A stretch of 47,591 nt of DNA from Peptoniphilus sp. (GCF_022767005.1 NZ_JALEOV010000009.1:1-47591), one strand, 5' to 3'. Shown: positions 32,053 to 42,148, numbered from the stretch's first letter. Program-made: numbers and translations. Notes: generated by a model from the sequence alone, not told the origin.

Positions 32053-34056
32053 ATGAAAAATAGTAAGAAAAAATTATTAGTGGCAGGTCTTGCCTCTACA
32101 CTAGTTATGTCTATGGCAATACCAACTTTTGCTTGCACAGGAATTATTGTAGGAAAGGACCTTACAGCTGACGGATCTTTTATCTTTGGTAGAACTGAAG
32201 ATTACCAAAGAAATAGAACTATGCGACTTGTAACTCATCCTCGTGGAGAATTTAAAAAGGGCAGCAAATTAGTTGACGTAAACAACGGATTTGAATACAT
32301 ACACCCTGAAGATTCATTAAAATTCTTCTCTACTCCAGATTCAAGTGTTAAACCAAAGGATATGGAACAAGGAGTATACGATGCTGCTGGTTATAACGAA
32401 GCTGGTGTTGGTATTTTCTGTACAGTTTCTGCTGATCCATCTGAAGAAATTGAAAAAACTGATCCTTTTATTAAAAATGGCGTAAATGAAGCAAGCATGA
32501 CTACATTTTTACTTGCACACGCAAAATCTGCTAAGGGAGCAATTGAACTTTTAGCTGATACAATTGACAAACAAGGTGCTTCCATGGGAGATATAGTTGC
32601 TTTTGGTGACCAAAATGAAGTTTGGTACATGGAAATTTATTCTGGACATCAATATGTTGCAATTAAATACCCTGCAGATAAATTCAGTATTTTCCCTAAC
32701 GATTTTTGGCTAGGTGGAGTTGACCTTAAAGATAAGGAAAATGTAATTGCTTCCAAAGATATTGTAAAAATTGCAAAGGATGCAAAGACTTATAAAGAAA
32801 CTGAAGAGGGTTTAATGGACATGGCTGGATCTTACGGACCAAAGGAAATTTCTGATACAAGCCGTTCAAGAATTTGGTCAGGCATTCACGACTTAGATCC
32901 AAATTCTAAAATTCCTTACGACGCTAAGAGATTTGACCTATTAAACGATCTTTCTAAAGATTCAGAAAAAATTACAATTGATCATGCTCTAAACGTATTT
33001 AGAAATAGATTTGAAGGAACAGATTATATTCCATCAGATAATAAGGCTGAAAGAAAAGCAAATCCAAAGACTCATAAAAGACCAATTGGCAGCATTAACA
33101 CAATGCAAGCTCACATTTTCCAAATCAAAGATGGTTATCCAAAGGATGCTCCTGGCATTATGTGGATGACTCTTGGAAGTCCTCTAAATATTCCTTGGAT
33201 TCCAATTTTCCCAGACATAAATGACTCAACTGATGAAGCTAAAAATAATTCTGCAACTTATGATGCAAACTCATATTACTGGGTTGGATCATCTGTAAAT
33301 GATTTAGTTTCAGGAAATAGAGAAGAACTTGGTGAACCTACTCGCAAGAAAATAAATGAATTCGAAGAAAAAGTTAAAAAAGAACTTCCAGAAGTTGAAA
33401 AGGAATGGATCGCTCTTTATGCAAAGGATAAAGAAAAAGCAGCTGAATTTTCTACTGCAAAGACAATGGAATGGGAAAAAGAAGTATTTGAACTTGAAAA
33501 ATCACTTCAAAGCGAACTTTCTAAAGTTTCAAAGGCTGACTTAATCGATCACTGGGCAAGAAAACCAATAATCGAAGCTATAAACAAAAAATTAATGGTT
33601 GGCACATCTGATCTTTACTTCTCTCCAAACGAAAAAATTTCTCGTGGAGAATTTATTACAATTTTAGGTAGACTTGGCAAAGTTGATACCGAAAAATATA
33701 CTGAAATTAAAGATAAAAATATCGAAGCAGGAAAATTCTATACTGAGTACATGAACTGGGCAGTTTCTAATAACCTCCTTCCAAAAACTTCAAAGGCAAT
33801 AGCTTCTGAAAAAATCACTCGTGAAGAAATGGCACATATTTTAGCATCTTATCTAAAATTAACAGGCGACGACACTTCAACTCTTAAATTAGTTAATTTT
33901 GCTGACGAAAAAGAAATTTCTGATTGGGCTTATGAAGATATTCAATTCTTAGCAAATAAAGGAATTTTAACGGGAACTTCAGAAAATAAATTCTCTCCAA
34001 AGGCAAATCTTACAAGAGCAGAAGTTGCTCAAATTATTTCTAAACTTTCTAAATAA
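32053..34056 (+). CDS. C69-family dipeptidase with C-terminal SLH domains
   Basis: A 667-residue secreted protein. The signal peptide ends at Ala27; Cys28 is then the first mature residue (CTGIIVGKDLTADGS) and is the nucleophile of the Ntn-hydrolase (U34/C69, PepD-like) fold. FGRTEDYQRNR and the WYMEIYSGHQY strand follow. The catalytic domain runs to about 430, then a charged helical linker (about 435-490, KKINEFEEKVKKELPEVEK) leads to three SLH repeats (about 500-667), ending FSPKANLTRAEVAQIISKL. SLH repeats bind wall polymers, so the dipeptidase is anchored outside the cell. The lack of a proper lipobox supports cleavage by signal peptidase I. AAGGAGG precedes the ATG; it is monocistronic. 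Confidence 0.93.
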   Translation: MKNSKKKLLVAGLASTLVMSMAIPTFACTGIIVGKDLTADGSFIFGRTEDYQRNRTMRLVTHPRGEFKKGSKLVDVNNGFEYIHPEDSLKFFSTPDSSVKPKDMEQGVYDAAGYNEAGVGIFCTVSADPSEEIEKTDPFIKNGVNEASMTTFLLAHAKSAKGAIELLADTIDKQGASMGDIVAFGDQNEVWYMEIYSGHQYVAIKYPADKFSIFPNDFWLGGVDLKDKENVIASKDIVKIAKDAKTYKETEEGLMDMAGSYGPKEISDTSRSRIWSGIHDLDPNSKIPYDAKRFDLLNDLSKDSEKITIDHALNVFRNRFEGTDYIPSDNKAERKANPKTHKRPIGSINTMQAHIFQIKDGYPKDAPGIMWMTLGSPLNIPWIPIFPDINDSTDEAKNNSATYDANSYYWVGSSVNDLVSGNREELGEPTRKKINEFEEKVKKELPEVEKEWIALYAKDKEKAAEFSTAKTMEWEKEVFELEKSLQSELSKVSKADLIDHWARKPIIEAINKKLMVGTSDLYFSPNEKISRGEFITILGRLGKVDTEKYTEIKDKNIEAGKFYTEYMNWAVSNNLLPKTSKAIASEKITREEMAHILASYLKLTGDDTSTLKLVNFADEKEISDWAYEDIQFLANKGILTGTSENKFSPKANLTRAEVAQIISKLSK

Positions 34057-34090
34057 ATTTATGTTTAAATAAAATTTAATTATCTATTAA

Positions 34091-34120
34091 AAAAATCCTA
34101 GAAAATTCTAGGATTTTTGC
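34091..34120 (+). terminator. Intrinsic terminator after the SLH dipeptidase
   Basis: AAAAATCCTAGAA pairs with TTCTAGGATTTTT (34091-34117), a near-perfect stem ending in T. Confidence 0.9.
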
Positions 34121-34177
34121 ATATATAAAAATTTACAAACTAAAATTAATTTCTAAACCTATTGGCAAAATTTTTCT

Positions 34178-34255
34178 CTATTTAAAAGAGCATCTAAAGG
34201 GTCTGTCTGCTTTTATAGAACTCATGTCTTTAACTTCATCTATCCACTTGCCTAA
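34178..34255 (-). pseudogene. Possible gene remnant, about 25 codons
   Basis: Between the two convergent terminators the minus strand reads LGKWIDEVKDMSSIKADRPF, then RCSFK and a stop, preceded by an in-frame stop. The residue mix is protein-like in a surrounding that is otherwise noise. No start or ribosome-binding site is present. I do not recognise the source gene; chance is possible. Confidence 0.25.
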
Positions 34256-34309
34256 CTAATATCCTTTTATCACTTTCTTTTACTTACTATTTCATACACT
34301 GAAATTTCT

Positions 34310-34337
34310 GCAAAACAAAGGGCAGCCTAAGCCGCCC
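34310..34337 (-). terminator. Intrinsic terminator after ftsH
   Basis: On the minus strand GGGCGGC (34337-34331) pairs with GCTGCCC (34326-34320), including one G-T pair, around a 4-base loop, followed by TTTGTTTT. Confidence 0.85.
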
Positions 34338-34343
34338 TATTAT

Positions 34344-36191
34344 TTAATCATTTTTTTCATCAAAGTCTTTATATTTTAATAAAATTTCCATAAACTGTTT
34401 ACCAGTAATGGTTTCTTCTTCAAGCAAGAACTCGGCAAGTTCCTTCATTGCATCTCTGTTGTCGGCAATTAGTTTTCTTGCTTCCTCTTGTGCGCTTTTT
34501 ACGATTTTTACAATTAAATCGTCAATTTCCTTACGAGTTTCTTCAGAGCAATTCATATTTCCTGAATCACCCATATATCTCGAACCATTTTCTTGGAACT
34601 TAACCATTCCAAATTCGTCAGCCATGCCATATTGAGTTATCATTGCCCTTGCAGTATCTGTCGCCTTTTCGATGTCATTTGCAGCACCAGTTGATACTTC
34701 ATTAAAGATTACTTCTTCTGCCGCACGACCACCACATAAAGTTGTAATATGATTTATGAGGTCTTCTCTCGTGTATAGATTCTTTTCGTCCTTTGGAACC
34801 TGCATTGTATAACCAAGTGCACCAGAAGTCCTTGGGATGATTGTAATTTTTTCCACAGGCTCAGATCCAGTTTGAAGTGCCGCCACAAGTGCGTGGCCAA
34901 TTTCGTGATATGATACTCTCTTTTTTTCTTCTGGAGATAAAATATCCTGCTTTCTTTGTGCACCTGCAATTACAACTTCAATGGACTCTTGGATGTCCTC
35001 TTGTTTAACTTTATCTCGGCCCATTCTAACTGCACGTAGGGCAGCTTCATTTAAAATATTTGCAAGTTGAGCTCCAGAAGCACCTGCTGTTGATCTAGCA
35101 ATTAGTGAATAGTCTATATCCTCTTCCATTTGATATCTTTTTGCGTGAACTTTTAATATTTCAATTCTATCTTTAAGAGTAGGAAGTTCAACTCGAATTT
35201 GTCTGTCAAATCTGCCTGGTCTTAAAAGTGCAGGGTCTAAAATTTCTGGTCTATTAGTAGCAGCAAGCATTACAATTCCAATATTGCCATCAAATCCATC
35301 CATTTCAGTCAAAAGTTGGTTAAGAGTTTGCTCTCTTTCATCATTTCCAGAAATTCCAGCAGCATCTCTCTTTTTTCCAATTGTGTCGATTTCGTCGATA
35401 AAAATAATACAAGGTGCATTTTTCTTTGCTTCGTCAAAAAGTTCTCTAACTTTTGCAGCTCCTCGTCCTACAAACATTTCTACAAATTCTGAACCTGCGA
35501 TAGAGAAAAAGGGCACATGACTTTCTCCGGCTACTGCTCTTGCAAGTAATGTCTTACCTGTTCCAGGAGGTCCAACTAAAAGTGCTCCCTTAGGGCATTT
35601 CGCGCCAATCTTTGTGTACTTGCCAGGGTTTTTTAAGTAATCCACAATTTCTACAAGAGATTCCTCTGCTTCCTCCTGACCTGCAACATCGTCAAAGTTT
35701 ACTGTTTCTCCATTAGGCTCGTACTTTTCAATTTTCTTTCCTCCGCCAAAAATTCCGCCAGCTCCACTTGTCATACCTTGCATTCTCTTTGCAAAAGCTC
35801 TTTGTAAAAAGAAAAATAATAGAATTGGAATTCCCCAAGTCATTATAAAGGACATAAATAAACTTGGCTTTTCAGGAATTTCTGAAGAATAATTTACATT
35901 TTTTTCTTCTAGATCCTTTACTATGTTTGGATCTTCCATTTTTCCCGTTTTATAAACTTTTTTATCGCCCTTTAAAGTGAAAAGAATTTGGTCTTGTTTA
36001 AAGTTAACATCGTCTATTTTTCCTTCACTTAAATTTTTTCTAAAATCGGAATAATCTGCATTCTCCATGCTATTTTGAGAAAGCATGGGAAGAATTAACC
36101 AATTAAGTGCAAAAACTACCAATATTACAATTAAATAATATCTAAGCAAATTATACTGGGGTCTTTTATTTTTATTGTCTTTATCATCCAT
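34344..36191 (-). CDS. ftsH: ATP-dependent zinc metalloprotease FtsH
   Basis: A 615-residue membrane AAA+ protease. Two membrane helices flank a short extracellular segment (TM1 about 14-33, TM2 about 107-126). The AAA domain has Walker A GPPGTGKT, Walker B IIFIDEID and the SRH region ([22 protein letters not shown]). The protease domain has the zinc motif HEIGH. It degrades membrane and regulatory proteins. The ATG at 36191 follows CAGGAGG; an in-frame ATG 20 codons upstream reads across that site and is rejected. A terminator separates it from nrdB. Confidence 0.97.
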   Translation of the reverse strand: MDDKDNKNKRPQYNLLRYYLIVILVVFALNWLILPMLSQNSMENADYSDFRKNLSEGKIDDVNFKQDQILFTLKGDKKVYKTGKMEDPNIVKDLEEKNVNYSSEIPEKPSLFMSFIMTWGIPILLFFFLQRAFAKRMQGMTSGAGGIFGGGKKIEKYEPNGETVNFDDVAGQEEAEESLVEIVDYLKNPGKYTKIGAKCPKGALLVGPPGTGKTLLARAVAGESHVPFFSIAGSEFVEMFVGRGAAKVRELFDEAKKNAPCIIFIDEIDTIGKKRDAAGISGNDEREQTLNQLLTEMDGFDGNIGIVMLAATNRPEILDPALLRPGRFDRQIRVELPTLKDRIEILKVHAKRYQMEEDIDYSLIARSTAGASGAQLANILNEAALRAVRMGRDKVKQEDIQESIEVVIAGAQRKQDILSPEEKKRVSYHEIGHALVAALQTGSEPVEKITIIPRTSGALGYTMQVPKDEKNLYTREDLINHITTLCGGRAAEEVIFNEVSTGAANDIEKATDTARAMITQYGMADEFGMVKFQENGSRYMGDSGNMNCSEETRKEIDDLIVKIVKSAQEEARKLIADNRDAMKELAEFLLEEETITGKQFMEILLKYKDFDEKND

Positions 36192-36237
36192 TAATTTAAC
36201 CTCCTGGTTTATTGCGATATGTAGAAAATTTTTAATT

Positions 36238-36262
36238 AAAAAGCCGGACACAAAATCCGGCT
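36238..36262 (-). terminator. Intrinsic terminator after nrdAB
   Basis: On the minus strand AGCCGGA (36262-36256) pairs with TCCGGCT (36248-36242) around a 7-base loop, followed by TTTT. It lies between nrdB and ftsH. Confidence 0.9.
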
Positions 36263-36277
36263 AAAATTTATTTCTTA

Positions 36278-37318
36278 TCAAAGGTCATCTTCAATTACAG
36301 AAGATTTTGAATATGCAGATGGTTTTGCTTCAAAAAAGTCTGTTTTTATTTGGTTTGGATCAGAATATTCACTAACCCACTTCATTGATTCAGGTTCTTC
36401 AATATTTTCATCAAAAAGATTTCCAAAACCTAAGTTTCTTGAACGCAAATTGCCAAGATACATTATATAATCTTCGATCATTTTTTCATTTAGACCTCTA
36501 ATATCATCGCCTATAACATATTTACCCCAAGATATTTCTTCTTCAACACCTTTTTTAAGCATTGTTTTATATTTTTTTATGTTTTCATCTGTAAATATTT
36601 CTGAATTTTCCTTTTTCATTTCCAAAATAATACTTCTGAAGAGCCAAAGATGTGTGTTCTCGTCTCTATTGATGTATCTAATTTCAGAAACTGTGCCAGG
36701 CATTTTTCCCATTCTTCCGAGATTGTAGAAGAAAGAAAAACCTGAATAAAAATAAATTCCTTCCAAAATATAATTTGCAATTAATGCTTTCATAAAATTA
36801 TCTAAATTTTCATCTTCATAAAAATCTTGATATTGGTCGCCAATAAATTTATTTCTCTTTAAAAGAACTTCATCGTCTTTATATTGGTACAAAATTTTCT
36901 CTCTCTCTTCTGGAGAGCAAATTGTATCCAAAATATAAGAATATGATTGAGAGTGAATAGACTCTTGATAACCTTGGATTGAAAGGCATAAATTTATTTC
37001 ATTTGCAGTTACATAGGATTGAAGCTTAGGAATTTGTGCAGTTTGAAGAGAATCTAAATATATCAAAAAAGACAAAATTTTGTCATAGGCAGTCTTTTCG
37101 TGCACATCTAAAATCCTATAATCTTTCACATCTTGAGAAAGATTTATTTCCTCTGGAATCCAAAAATTATTCATAGCTTGGCGATACCAGTCGCTAGTCC
37201 AACTATACTTCAAATTGTTAAAATCATTTAAGTTTGTAGTGTTACCATTAATAATTCTTCTCTTATATGTTTCAATATCTCCCTTTTCGTTAAAGAGTCC
37301 TCTTTTTGAAAGTTTCAT
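36278..37318 (-). CDS. nrdB: Ribonucleoside-diphosphate reductase, beta subunit
   Basis: A 346-residue class I R2 protein. The di-metal ligands can be followed: Asp in FLIYLDSLQ, Glu and His in GYQESIHSQSYS (with the radical Tyr four residues after the His), Glu in LEGIYFYSGF, and Glu/His in NRDENTHLW. It supplies the radical to NrdA for deoxyribonucleotide synthesis. The ATG at 37318 follows TTAGGAGG; an in-frame ATG 16 codons earlier would overlap nrdA and that site. It follows nrdA by 19 bases. The C-terminal tail (SSVIEDDL) would dock into NrdA. Confidence 0.94.
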   Translation of the reverse strand: MKLSKRGLFNEKGDIETYKRRIINGNTTNLNDFNNLKYSWTSDWYRQAMNNFWIPEEINLSQDVKDYRILDVHEKTAYDKILSFLIYLDSLQTAQIPKLQSYVTANEINLCLSIQGYQESIHSQSYSYILDTICSPEEREKILYQYKDDEVLLKRNKFIGDQYQDFYEDENLDNFMKALIANYILEGIYFYSGFSFFYNLGRMGKMPGTVSEIRYINRDENTHLWLFRSIILEMKKENSEIFTDENIKKYKTMLKKGVEEEISWGKYVIGDDIRGLNEKMIEDYIMYLGNLRSRNLGFGNLFDENIEEPESMKWVSEYSDPNQIKTDFFEAKPSAYSKSSVIEDDL

Positions 37319-37337
37319 ATTTCCTCCTAATTCTAAA

Positions 37338-39866
37338 TTATGATGCGCAATAATCGCAGTCTTCAACTTCTAAAGACTTGCTTCTAACATAATAAACTGA
37401 CTTTATTTTTTCCTTTGCAGCCTTGATATAAAGGTTTAAAATCTTTCTCATAGTAAAGTCCGTAGTAATATAAAAATTAATTGACTGACCTTGGTCAATA
37501 TGTCTTTGCCTTATTGCTGCAGCTTCAATTACAAGATTTTGGTCTAGCTCGTGAGCATTTTCATATAGCCAAAAATTTTGTGGTGTTAAATCTGGTGCAA
37601 CTCTAGGCAAAATTGAACCCTTTTTTTCTTCTAAGAAATATCTATTCATTACAGGGTCAACACCTGCAGTAGTTGCAGAAATTATAGAAGTAGAACCCGT
37701 TGGTGCAATTGCCATTATATATCCATTTCTAAGTCCATTTTTATTTACATCTTCGCGAAGTTTTTGCCACTTTTCATCCTTATAATCTCTTAAATCAAAA
37801 TAATTTCCATTTTGCCAATCTGAACCTTCAAAGAAATCATAGGATCCCTTTTCCTTTGCAAGTTCCATAGAAGCAGTTATTGCGTGGTAATTTATCCTTT
37901 CATAGACATCATCAGCCCACTTCAAGTGATCTTCAATGTCAGAAAAGGCCATGCCAGCTTTTACAAGAGCATGATGGTAACCACTTGTTCCAAGTCCAAT
38001 GGATCTATACTTTCTATTTGTTACTTTTGCGTAGGGAACTGGATAATAATTTAGATCTATTACATTATCAAGTGCTCTAACTGTAGTTTTTACAATGTCT
38101 TTTAACTCTTCATCATCTTGTAAGTCGATATTTCCAAGTACAAGAGATGCAAGATTACATACTACAAAATCTCCAGGTTTAGTTTTTGTAACTATTACTT
38201 CATCTCCGTCTTCAGTTTCTATTTTAGTTTCAAGAGTTTCTATTGCAGACATATTTTGCATAATTTCTGTGCAAAGATTTGAAGAATAAATCATTCCAAC
38301 ATGCTTATTTGGATTCATTTCATTTACATTATCTCTATAAAAGGCAAAGGGAGTTCCAGTTTCTGTTAGAGATTTAATAATAAGTCTAACTAAATCCTTG
38401 ACGCTCATTTCACGTCTTGAAATATTTTCGTCAGAAACGCACTCTCTATATTTTTCTTCCCACTCTTTTCCATAATAATCTTCAAGAGAATAACCCTTTT
38501 TTTCAAGAATTTCATGAGGATCAAACATATACCAAGTTGCGTTAATGTCTTTTTCCGCCAATTCAAAAAATAAGTTTGGATAACAAATAGCAGGGAAAAT
38601 ATCGTGAGCCTTCATTCTATCGTCGCCATTATTTGTTCTAAGTTGCAAAAATTCTGGGATGTCTTTGTGCCAAGCATCAAGATAACATGACACTGAACCT
38701 TGTCGAACACCAAGTTGATCAACTGCAACAGCAGTATCATTTGCAAGCTTAATCCATCTAATAACTCCGCCAGCAACGCCTTTAAAGCCTCTTATGTCAG
38801 AACCTGTTGCACGAACCTTTCCAAAATAAAGACCCATTCCGCCACCATGTTTGGATATTTGTGCAAAGTTATCAATTGAGCGATATATTCCCTTTAAAGT
38901 ATCAGGAACTGTGTCTATAAAGCAAGATGAAAGCTGATTGTAAGGCTTTCTAGCATTTGACATAGTTGGCGTTGCAACTGTTACCTTTAAAGTAGAATAA
39001 ATATCATAAAACTTTTTCGCCCAATAAATTTTATTTTTTTCAGGTATTGCAAGGTGCATTGCAATGCCCATGAACATTTCCTGTATGCTTTCTACAAATC
39101 TTCCGTCGTGACTTCTTATTACATATCTCTTTATTAAAAGATCTAGACCAGAATAATTTAAAAGCTTATTTCTAGAATTATCTATATAATTTTCTAACTC
39201 TAAAATTTCATCGCGGGAATAATTTTCTAAAATGTATTTTCCATAGAGGTTCCTTTCAGTTAAAAATACAATTTTTTCGTAAAAATTATTTATGTTAAAA
39301 TCCTCTAAATTTTTTGCTATTTTCTTTTCCAAATCGTAATTCAAAAATAATGCTGCAATAAATTCCCACTTAGGCGAATCTTTGTCTGTTAGCTCACTTG
39401 CGGCTTTTATAATTTCAGAAAGATAGGCATCTTCACTTTGGCCTTTCTTTACAAAAGATTCGAACTTATTGTACAAGTTTTCAAGTTCATATTTTTTTTG
39501 GTCATAATTTTTTCTCACGAATTTTAAAATCTTTAGGACTTTTTCATCTTTTATGAAATTTCCAAATTTTTCTAAAATTTGTCTTTCTTCAGAGTGTCTA
39601 TTTCTATAAAGAATGTATGCCTTGACAACTTCGATTTCCTTTTCATCAATTAGCTTTAACTCAACTAAATCCTGAATTTCCTCAACAGTGGGTGGATTCT
39701 TTGAATCATAGTTTCTTATAAGTTTATCCTTAATATCAAGAGCATAATTATTTATAACATTGTCGTCGTACTTTTTACCGACAGAATCAAAGGCCTTTTC
39801 TATTGCATTTTTAATCTTCAAATGATCGAAAGTTGCCTCTCTCTTGTCTCTTTTTAATATTTTCAT
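37338..39866 (-). CDS. nrdA: Ribonucleoside-diphosphate reductase, alpha subunit
   Basis: An 842-residue class I R1 protein. Residues 1-90 form an ATP-cone (KRDKREATFDHLKIKNAIEK...). The catalytic barrel has QLSSCFIDTVPDTL (first active-site Cys), SSNLCTEIMQ with the NxCxE motif, and PTGSTSII near the C-terminus. The tail ends CDYCAS, the CxxC pair that is re-reduced by thioredoxin or glutaredoxin-type partners. The ATP-cone and length place it with class Ia rather than the shorter class Ib NrdE. Class I enzymes usually need oxygen to form their cofactor, which is notable if the host is an anaerobe. A candidate NrdR box lies upstream. Confidence 0.95.
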   Translation of the reverse strand: MKILKRDKREATFDHLKIKNAIEKAFDSVGKKYDDNVINNYALDIKDKLIRNYDSKNPPTVEEIQDLVELKLIDEKEIEVVKAYILYRNRHSEERQILEKFGNFIKDEKVLKILKFVRKNYDQKKYELENLYNKFESFVKKGQSEDAYLSEIIKAASELTDKDSPKWEFIAALFLNYDLEKKIAKNLEDFNINNFYEKIVFLTERNLYGKYILENYSRDEILELENYIDNSRNKLLNYSGLDLLIKRYVIRSHDGRFVESIQEMFMGIAMHLAIPEKNKIYWAKKFYDIYSTLKVTVATPTMSNARKPYNQLSSCFIDTVPDTLKGIYRSIDNFAQISKHGGGMGLYFGKVRATGSDIRGFKGVAGGVIRWIKLANDTAVAVDQLGVRQGSVSCYLDAWHKDIPEFLQLRTNNGDDRMKAHDIFPAICYPNLFFELAEKDINATWYMFDPHEILEKKGYSLEDYYGKEWEEKYRECVSDENISRREMSVKDLVRLIIKSLTETGTPFAFYRDNVNEMNPNKHVGMIYSSNLCTEIMQNMSAIETLETKIETEDGDEVIVTKTKPGDFVVCNLASLVLGNIDLQDDEELKDIVKTTVRALDNVIDLNYYPVPYAKVTNRKYRSIGLGTSGYHHALVKAGMAFSDIEDHLKWADDVYERINYHAITASMELAKEKGSYDFFEGSDWQNGNYFDLRDYKDEKWQKLREDVNKNGLRNGYIMAIAPTGSTSIISATTAGVDPVMNRYFLEEKKGSILPRVAPDLTPQNFWLYENAHELDQNLVIEAAAIRQRHIDQGQSINFYITTDFTMRKILNLYIKAAKEKIKSVYYVRSKSLEVEDCDYCAS

Positions 39867-39910
39867 GAATCCCCCATATAGTATATTATTTTAATATTTC
39901 TTTTTAAATA

Positions 39911-39942
39911 CTACTATATATTATCACAAACCAAATATTATA
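39911..39942 (-). promoter_or_regulatory. Candidate promoter -10 and NrdR-like box upstream of nrdA
   Basis: TATAAT (39942-39937 on the minus strand) is followed by a box whose plus-strand sequence, CTACTATATATTATCA (39911-39926), fits the core CWATATATW of the NrdR consensus but not its outer bases. A second, poorer match lies near the start codon (39869-39884). NrdR represses ribonucleotide reductase genes in most bacteria. Confidence is low because the region is AT-rich. Confidence 0.35.
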
Positions 39943-40039
39943 AGTAGACCCTTATTAAATAAAAATAACTTTAGATTTTTGTTCATATGAATTTTTTAAA
40001 AATTTTACTATAGACTTTTAAAAGTATTATCTAAATACA

Positions 40040-40067
40040 TAAAAATCCCAAGCTCAAGGGCTTGGGA
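40040..40067 (-). terminator. Intrinsic terminator after the stalk-domain lipoprotein
   Basis: ATCCCAAGC (40067-40059 on the minus strand) pairs with GCTTGGGAT (40052-40044), followed by TTTT. Confidence 0.9.
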
Positions 40068-40079
40068 TAATTTGTCTAA

Positions 40080-41834
40080 TTATTTAATTACTGAAAATAA
40101 AACTTTAGCTGCTTCTTCTGCAGTTTTTTCTGTTTTTTCAACAATCTTCTCATCTTTAACTTCTTTATTTTCTTTCTTTTCAGCTACTTCTTCTTTAGAA
40201 TCTTTTCCTAAAATTTCTTCCATTTCCTTTTTAATTTGGTCTTGGTATTTTTTTAGAAGTTCTGGATTTTTATCAAGATCTTCTTTTGCTGCAAGAACTT
40301 TTTCTAATTCTTCACCCTTGTAGCTATCTTTAAGCATCTTTACAATTTCTTCATCTTTTTGACCAGATGATTTCATAGAAGCAATCATTTTATAATTATC
40401 TTCTTTTTCAATTTCTGCTAATTTATCTGCAAGTTCTTTTTCTGTGATGTTAAAAATATCAACTATTGGCATTCCTTCGTTTGCATCGTATTTAACTTTA
40501 TAACCAAAAGCTTCGGATACAAATCTTACTGGAATATAAGTTTTGTCATTGATAATAGTTGCTGGTGAATCAAGTTTGACTTCTTTTCCATTTACAAGAG
40601 CCTTATTTGCTCCAACTGTAAGAATAACTTTATCATTATCTTTAGTTACAGTTACAGTTTTATCTTTTCCGTTCCAATCAACTTTAGCGCCAATTTTTTC
40701 ATAGAAAGTACGAGCTGCAAGCATAGTTCTATCATTTATAATCTTTGGAAGAGCATCTGCATCTTCAAAAGTAATGTCTTCGCCATTTACTCTTACAGTA
40801 ACTACATCCATTTTTGGCATTACTAAACTCGTGTATTCTTCTAAAGTTAATTTTTTAACTGAAGTAGGGAAGTTAATTTTTACATTTTCATCTTTAATTG
40901 TTTCAACATTTCCCTTAACAGAAACTTTTATAGAATCAGCAAAATTAAAGTTAACACCAATTTCTTGTGTATATTTATTTTCTCCGAAAGTGCTCTTTTC
41001 AGAAATGCTAGATCCCTTAACAGTTTCTTTAATTTCATTAGCAGCTTTCTTTAAATCTTCTGCTTTGTAATTTTTATTAAGTTCTTTGAAATCTTTCTTT
41101 TCTTCATCAGTTACTGGAATACCAGCTTTATCAATAATTGTAAGTAAATTAGTTGAAACAGCATCCCAATTCTTCATAACTCCATCAGATGCCTTAATAA
41201 ATTCATCGATGATTTGATCACTAGTTGCATTTAAAGTATAAGTATTTCCTTCAACTTTGTAGTCAATTCCTTGTTTTACGTCTTTAAAAGCAATATTCAT
41301 TAACTTTAACAAATCAGTCTTAAATTCTTCAGAACTAAAATATTTTGTGGCTTTTGGAGAAAGACCATTTGCTTCGTCGGCAAATGAGATATAGTCTTCC
41401 TTGATGTCCTTTAATCCATTTCCAGCAATAGCAAAGATATCCTTTGATATAATAACTTCGTTGCCATTAACAAAGATATCCATTTTAATATTGTTAGGGA
41501 AGTCCTTGTTTAGACCTGTCAAATCTTCTTCTGACTTAGCTTGTTTAGCGACTACTTCTTTGAACTTTGAAAAGTCCATATTCATTAAAACATGAGCCTT
41601 GTCTTTTCCAATTTGTTCACCAGTCATTGTAACAGGGAAATTAATTTTAATTGTTTCTTTACTTTCAGGGTCCTTAACTTCTATATTATAGTCAAATTTT
41701 CCTGAAACCTTTGCTCCCTTCCAGTTTCCAACTTTTTCAGCTGCATCTAGGTAAGATGTAGTGTTTGCACTACAAGCACCAAGCGTAATTGCAGCTACTA
41801 ATACAAGTAAAATAGTTAAAATTTTCTTTTTCAT
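40080..41834 (-). CDS. Lipoprotein with copper-amine-oxidase-N-like stalk domain
   Basis: A 584-residue lipoprotein (lipobox LGAC, Cys21). The first 340 residues or so are an unfamiliar extracytoplasmic region. From about 350 to 455 comes a stalk domain of the Cu_amine_oxidN1 type: VTVRVNGEDITF...IINDRTMLAARTFYEKIGA, then a second half VLTVGANKALVNGKEVKL...INDKTYIPVRFVSEAFG. The C-terminal 125 residues are an extreme Lys/Glu-rich helical tail (EKEDNYKMIASMKSSGQKDEE...EEVAEKKENKEVKDEK), probably a coiled coil. Such stalk domains bind or present wall-associated enzymes; they are not amine oxidases. The ATG at 41834 follows AGGAGG. A good promoter lies at 42047-42075, which implies a leader of about 200 bases. 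Confidence 0.85.
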   Translation of the reverse strand: MKKKILTILLVLVAAITLGACSANTTSYLDAAEKVGNWKGAKVSGKFDYNIEVKDPESKETIKINFPVTMTGEQIGKDKAHVLMNMDFSKFKEVVAKQAKSEEDLTGLNKDFPNNIKMDIFVNGNEVIISKDIFAIAGNGLKDIKEDYISFADEANGLSPKATKYFSSEEFKTDLLKLMNIAFKDVKQGIDYKVEGNTYTLNATSDQIIDEFIKASDGVMKNWDAVSTNLLTIIDKAGIPVTDEEKKDFKELNKNYKAEDLKKAANEIKETVKGSSISEKSTFGENKYTQEIGVNFNFADSIKVSVKGNVETIKDENVKINFPTSVKKLTLEEYTSLVMPKMDVVTVRVNGEDITFEDADALPKIINDRTMLAARTFYEKIGAKVDWNGKDKTVTVTKDNDKVILTVGANKALVNGKEVKLDSPATIINDKTYIPVRFVSEAFGYKVKYDANEGMPIVDIFNITEKELADKLAEIEKEDNYKMIASMKSSGQKDEEIVKMLKDSYKGEELEKVLAAKEDLDKNPELLKKYQDQIKKEMEEILGKDSKEEVAEKKENKEVKDEKIVEKTEKTAEEAAKVLFSVIK

Positions 41835-42046
41835 TATATACCTCCTATTTGTTTTGATTTTACTATGAATGAAAAGCTTTTGCAAATTAAAATATATTAT
41901 ATTTTTAGAATAACACTTTCATGATAATCTTTTAATTTACTTCAATTAAATATTTTCAGCTTTGATTTAAAGTTACTTTGAATTATTAAATTTTCAAAAT
42001 CTTTTCAAAACATAAGTATTTTTAAGTGTATATATCTTATATTTAC

Positions 42047-42075
42047 ACTATAATTTATTTCTATCTATTTGTCAA
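42047..42075 (-). promoter_or_regulatory. Promoter of the stalk-domain lipoprotein
   Basis: TTGACA (42075-42070) and TATAGT (42052-42047) with a 17-base spacer. The predicted start (about 42040) leaves about 205 bases of AT-rich leader, in which I see no clear structure. Confidence 0.75.
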
Positions 42076-42148
42076 GAATTTTTATAATTTTATTAAAAAG
42101 TTTTTTGAAATTGTTTTTATATTTAAGAACTCAAAAGATTAAAACAAA

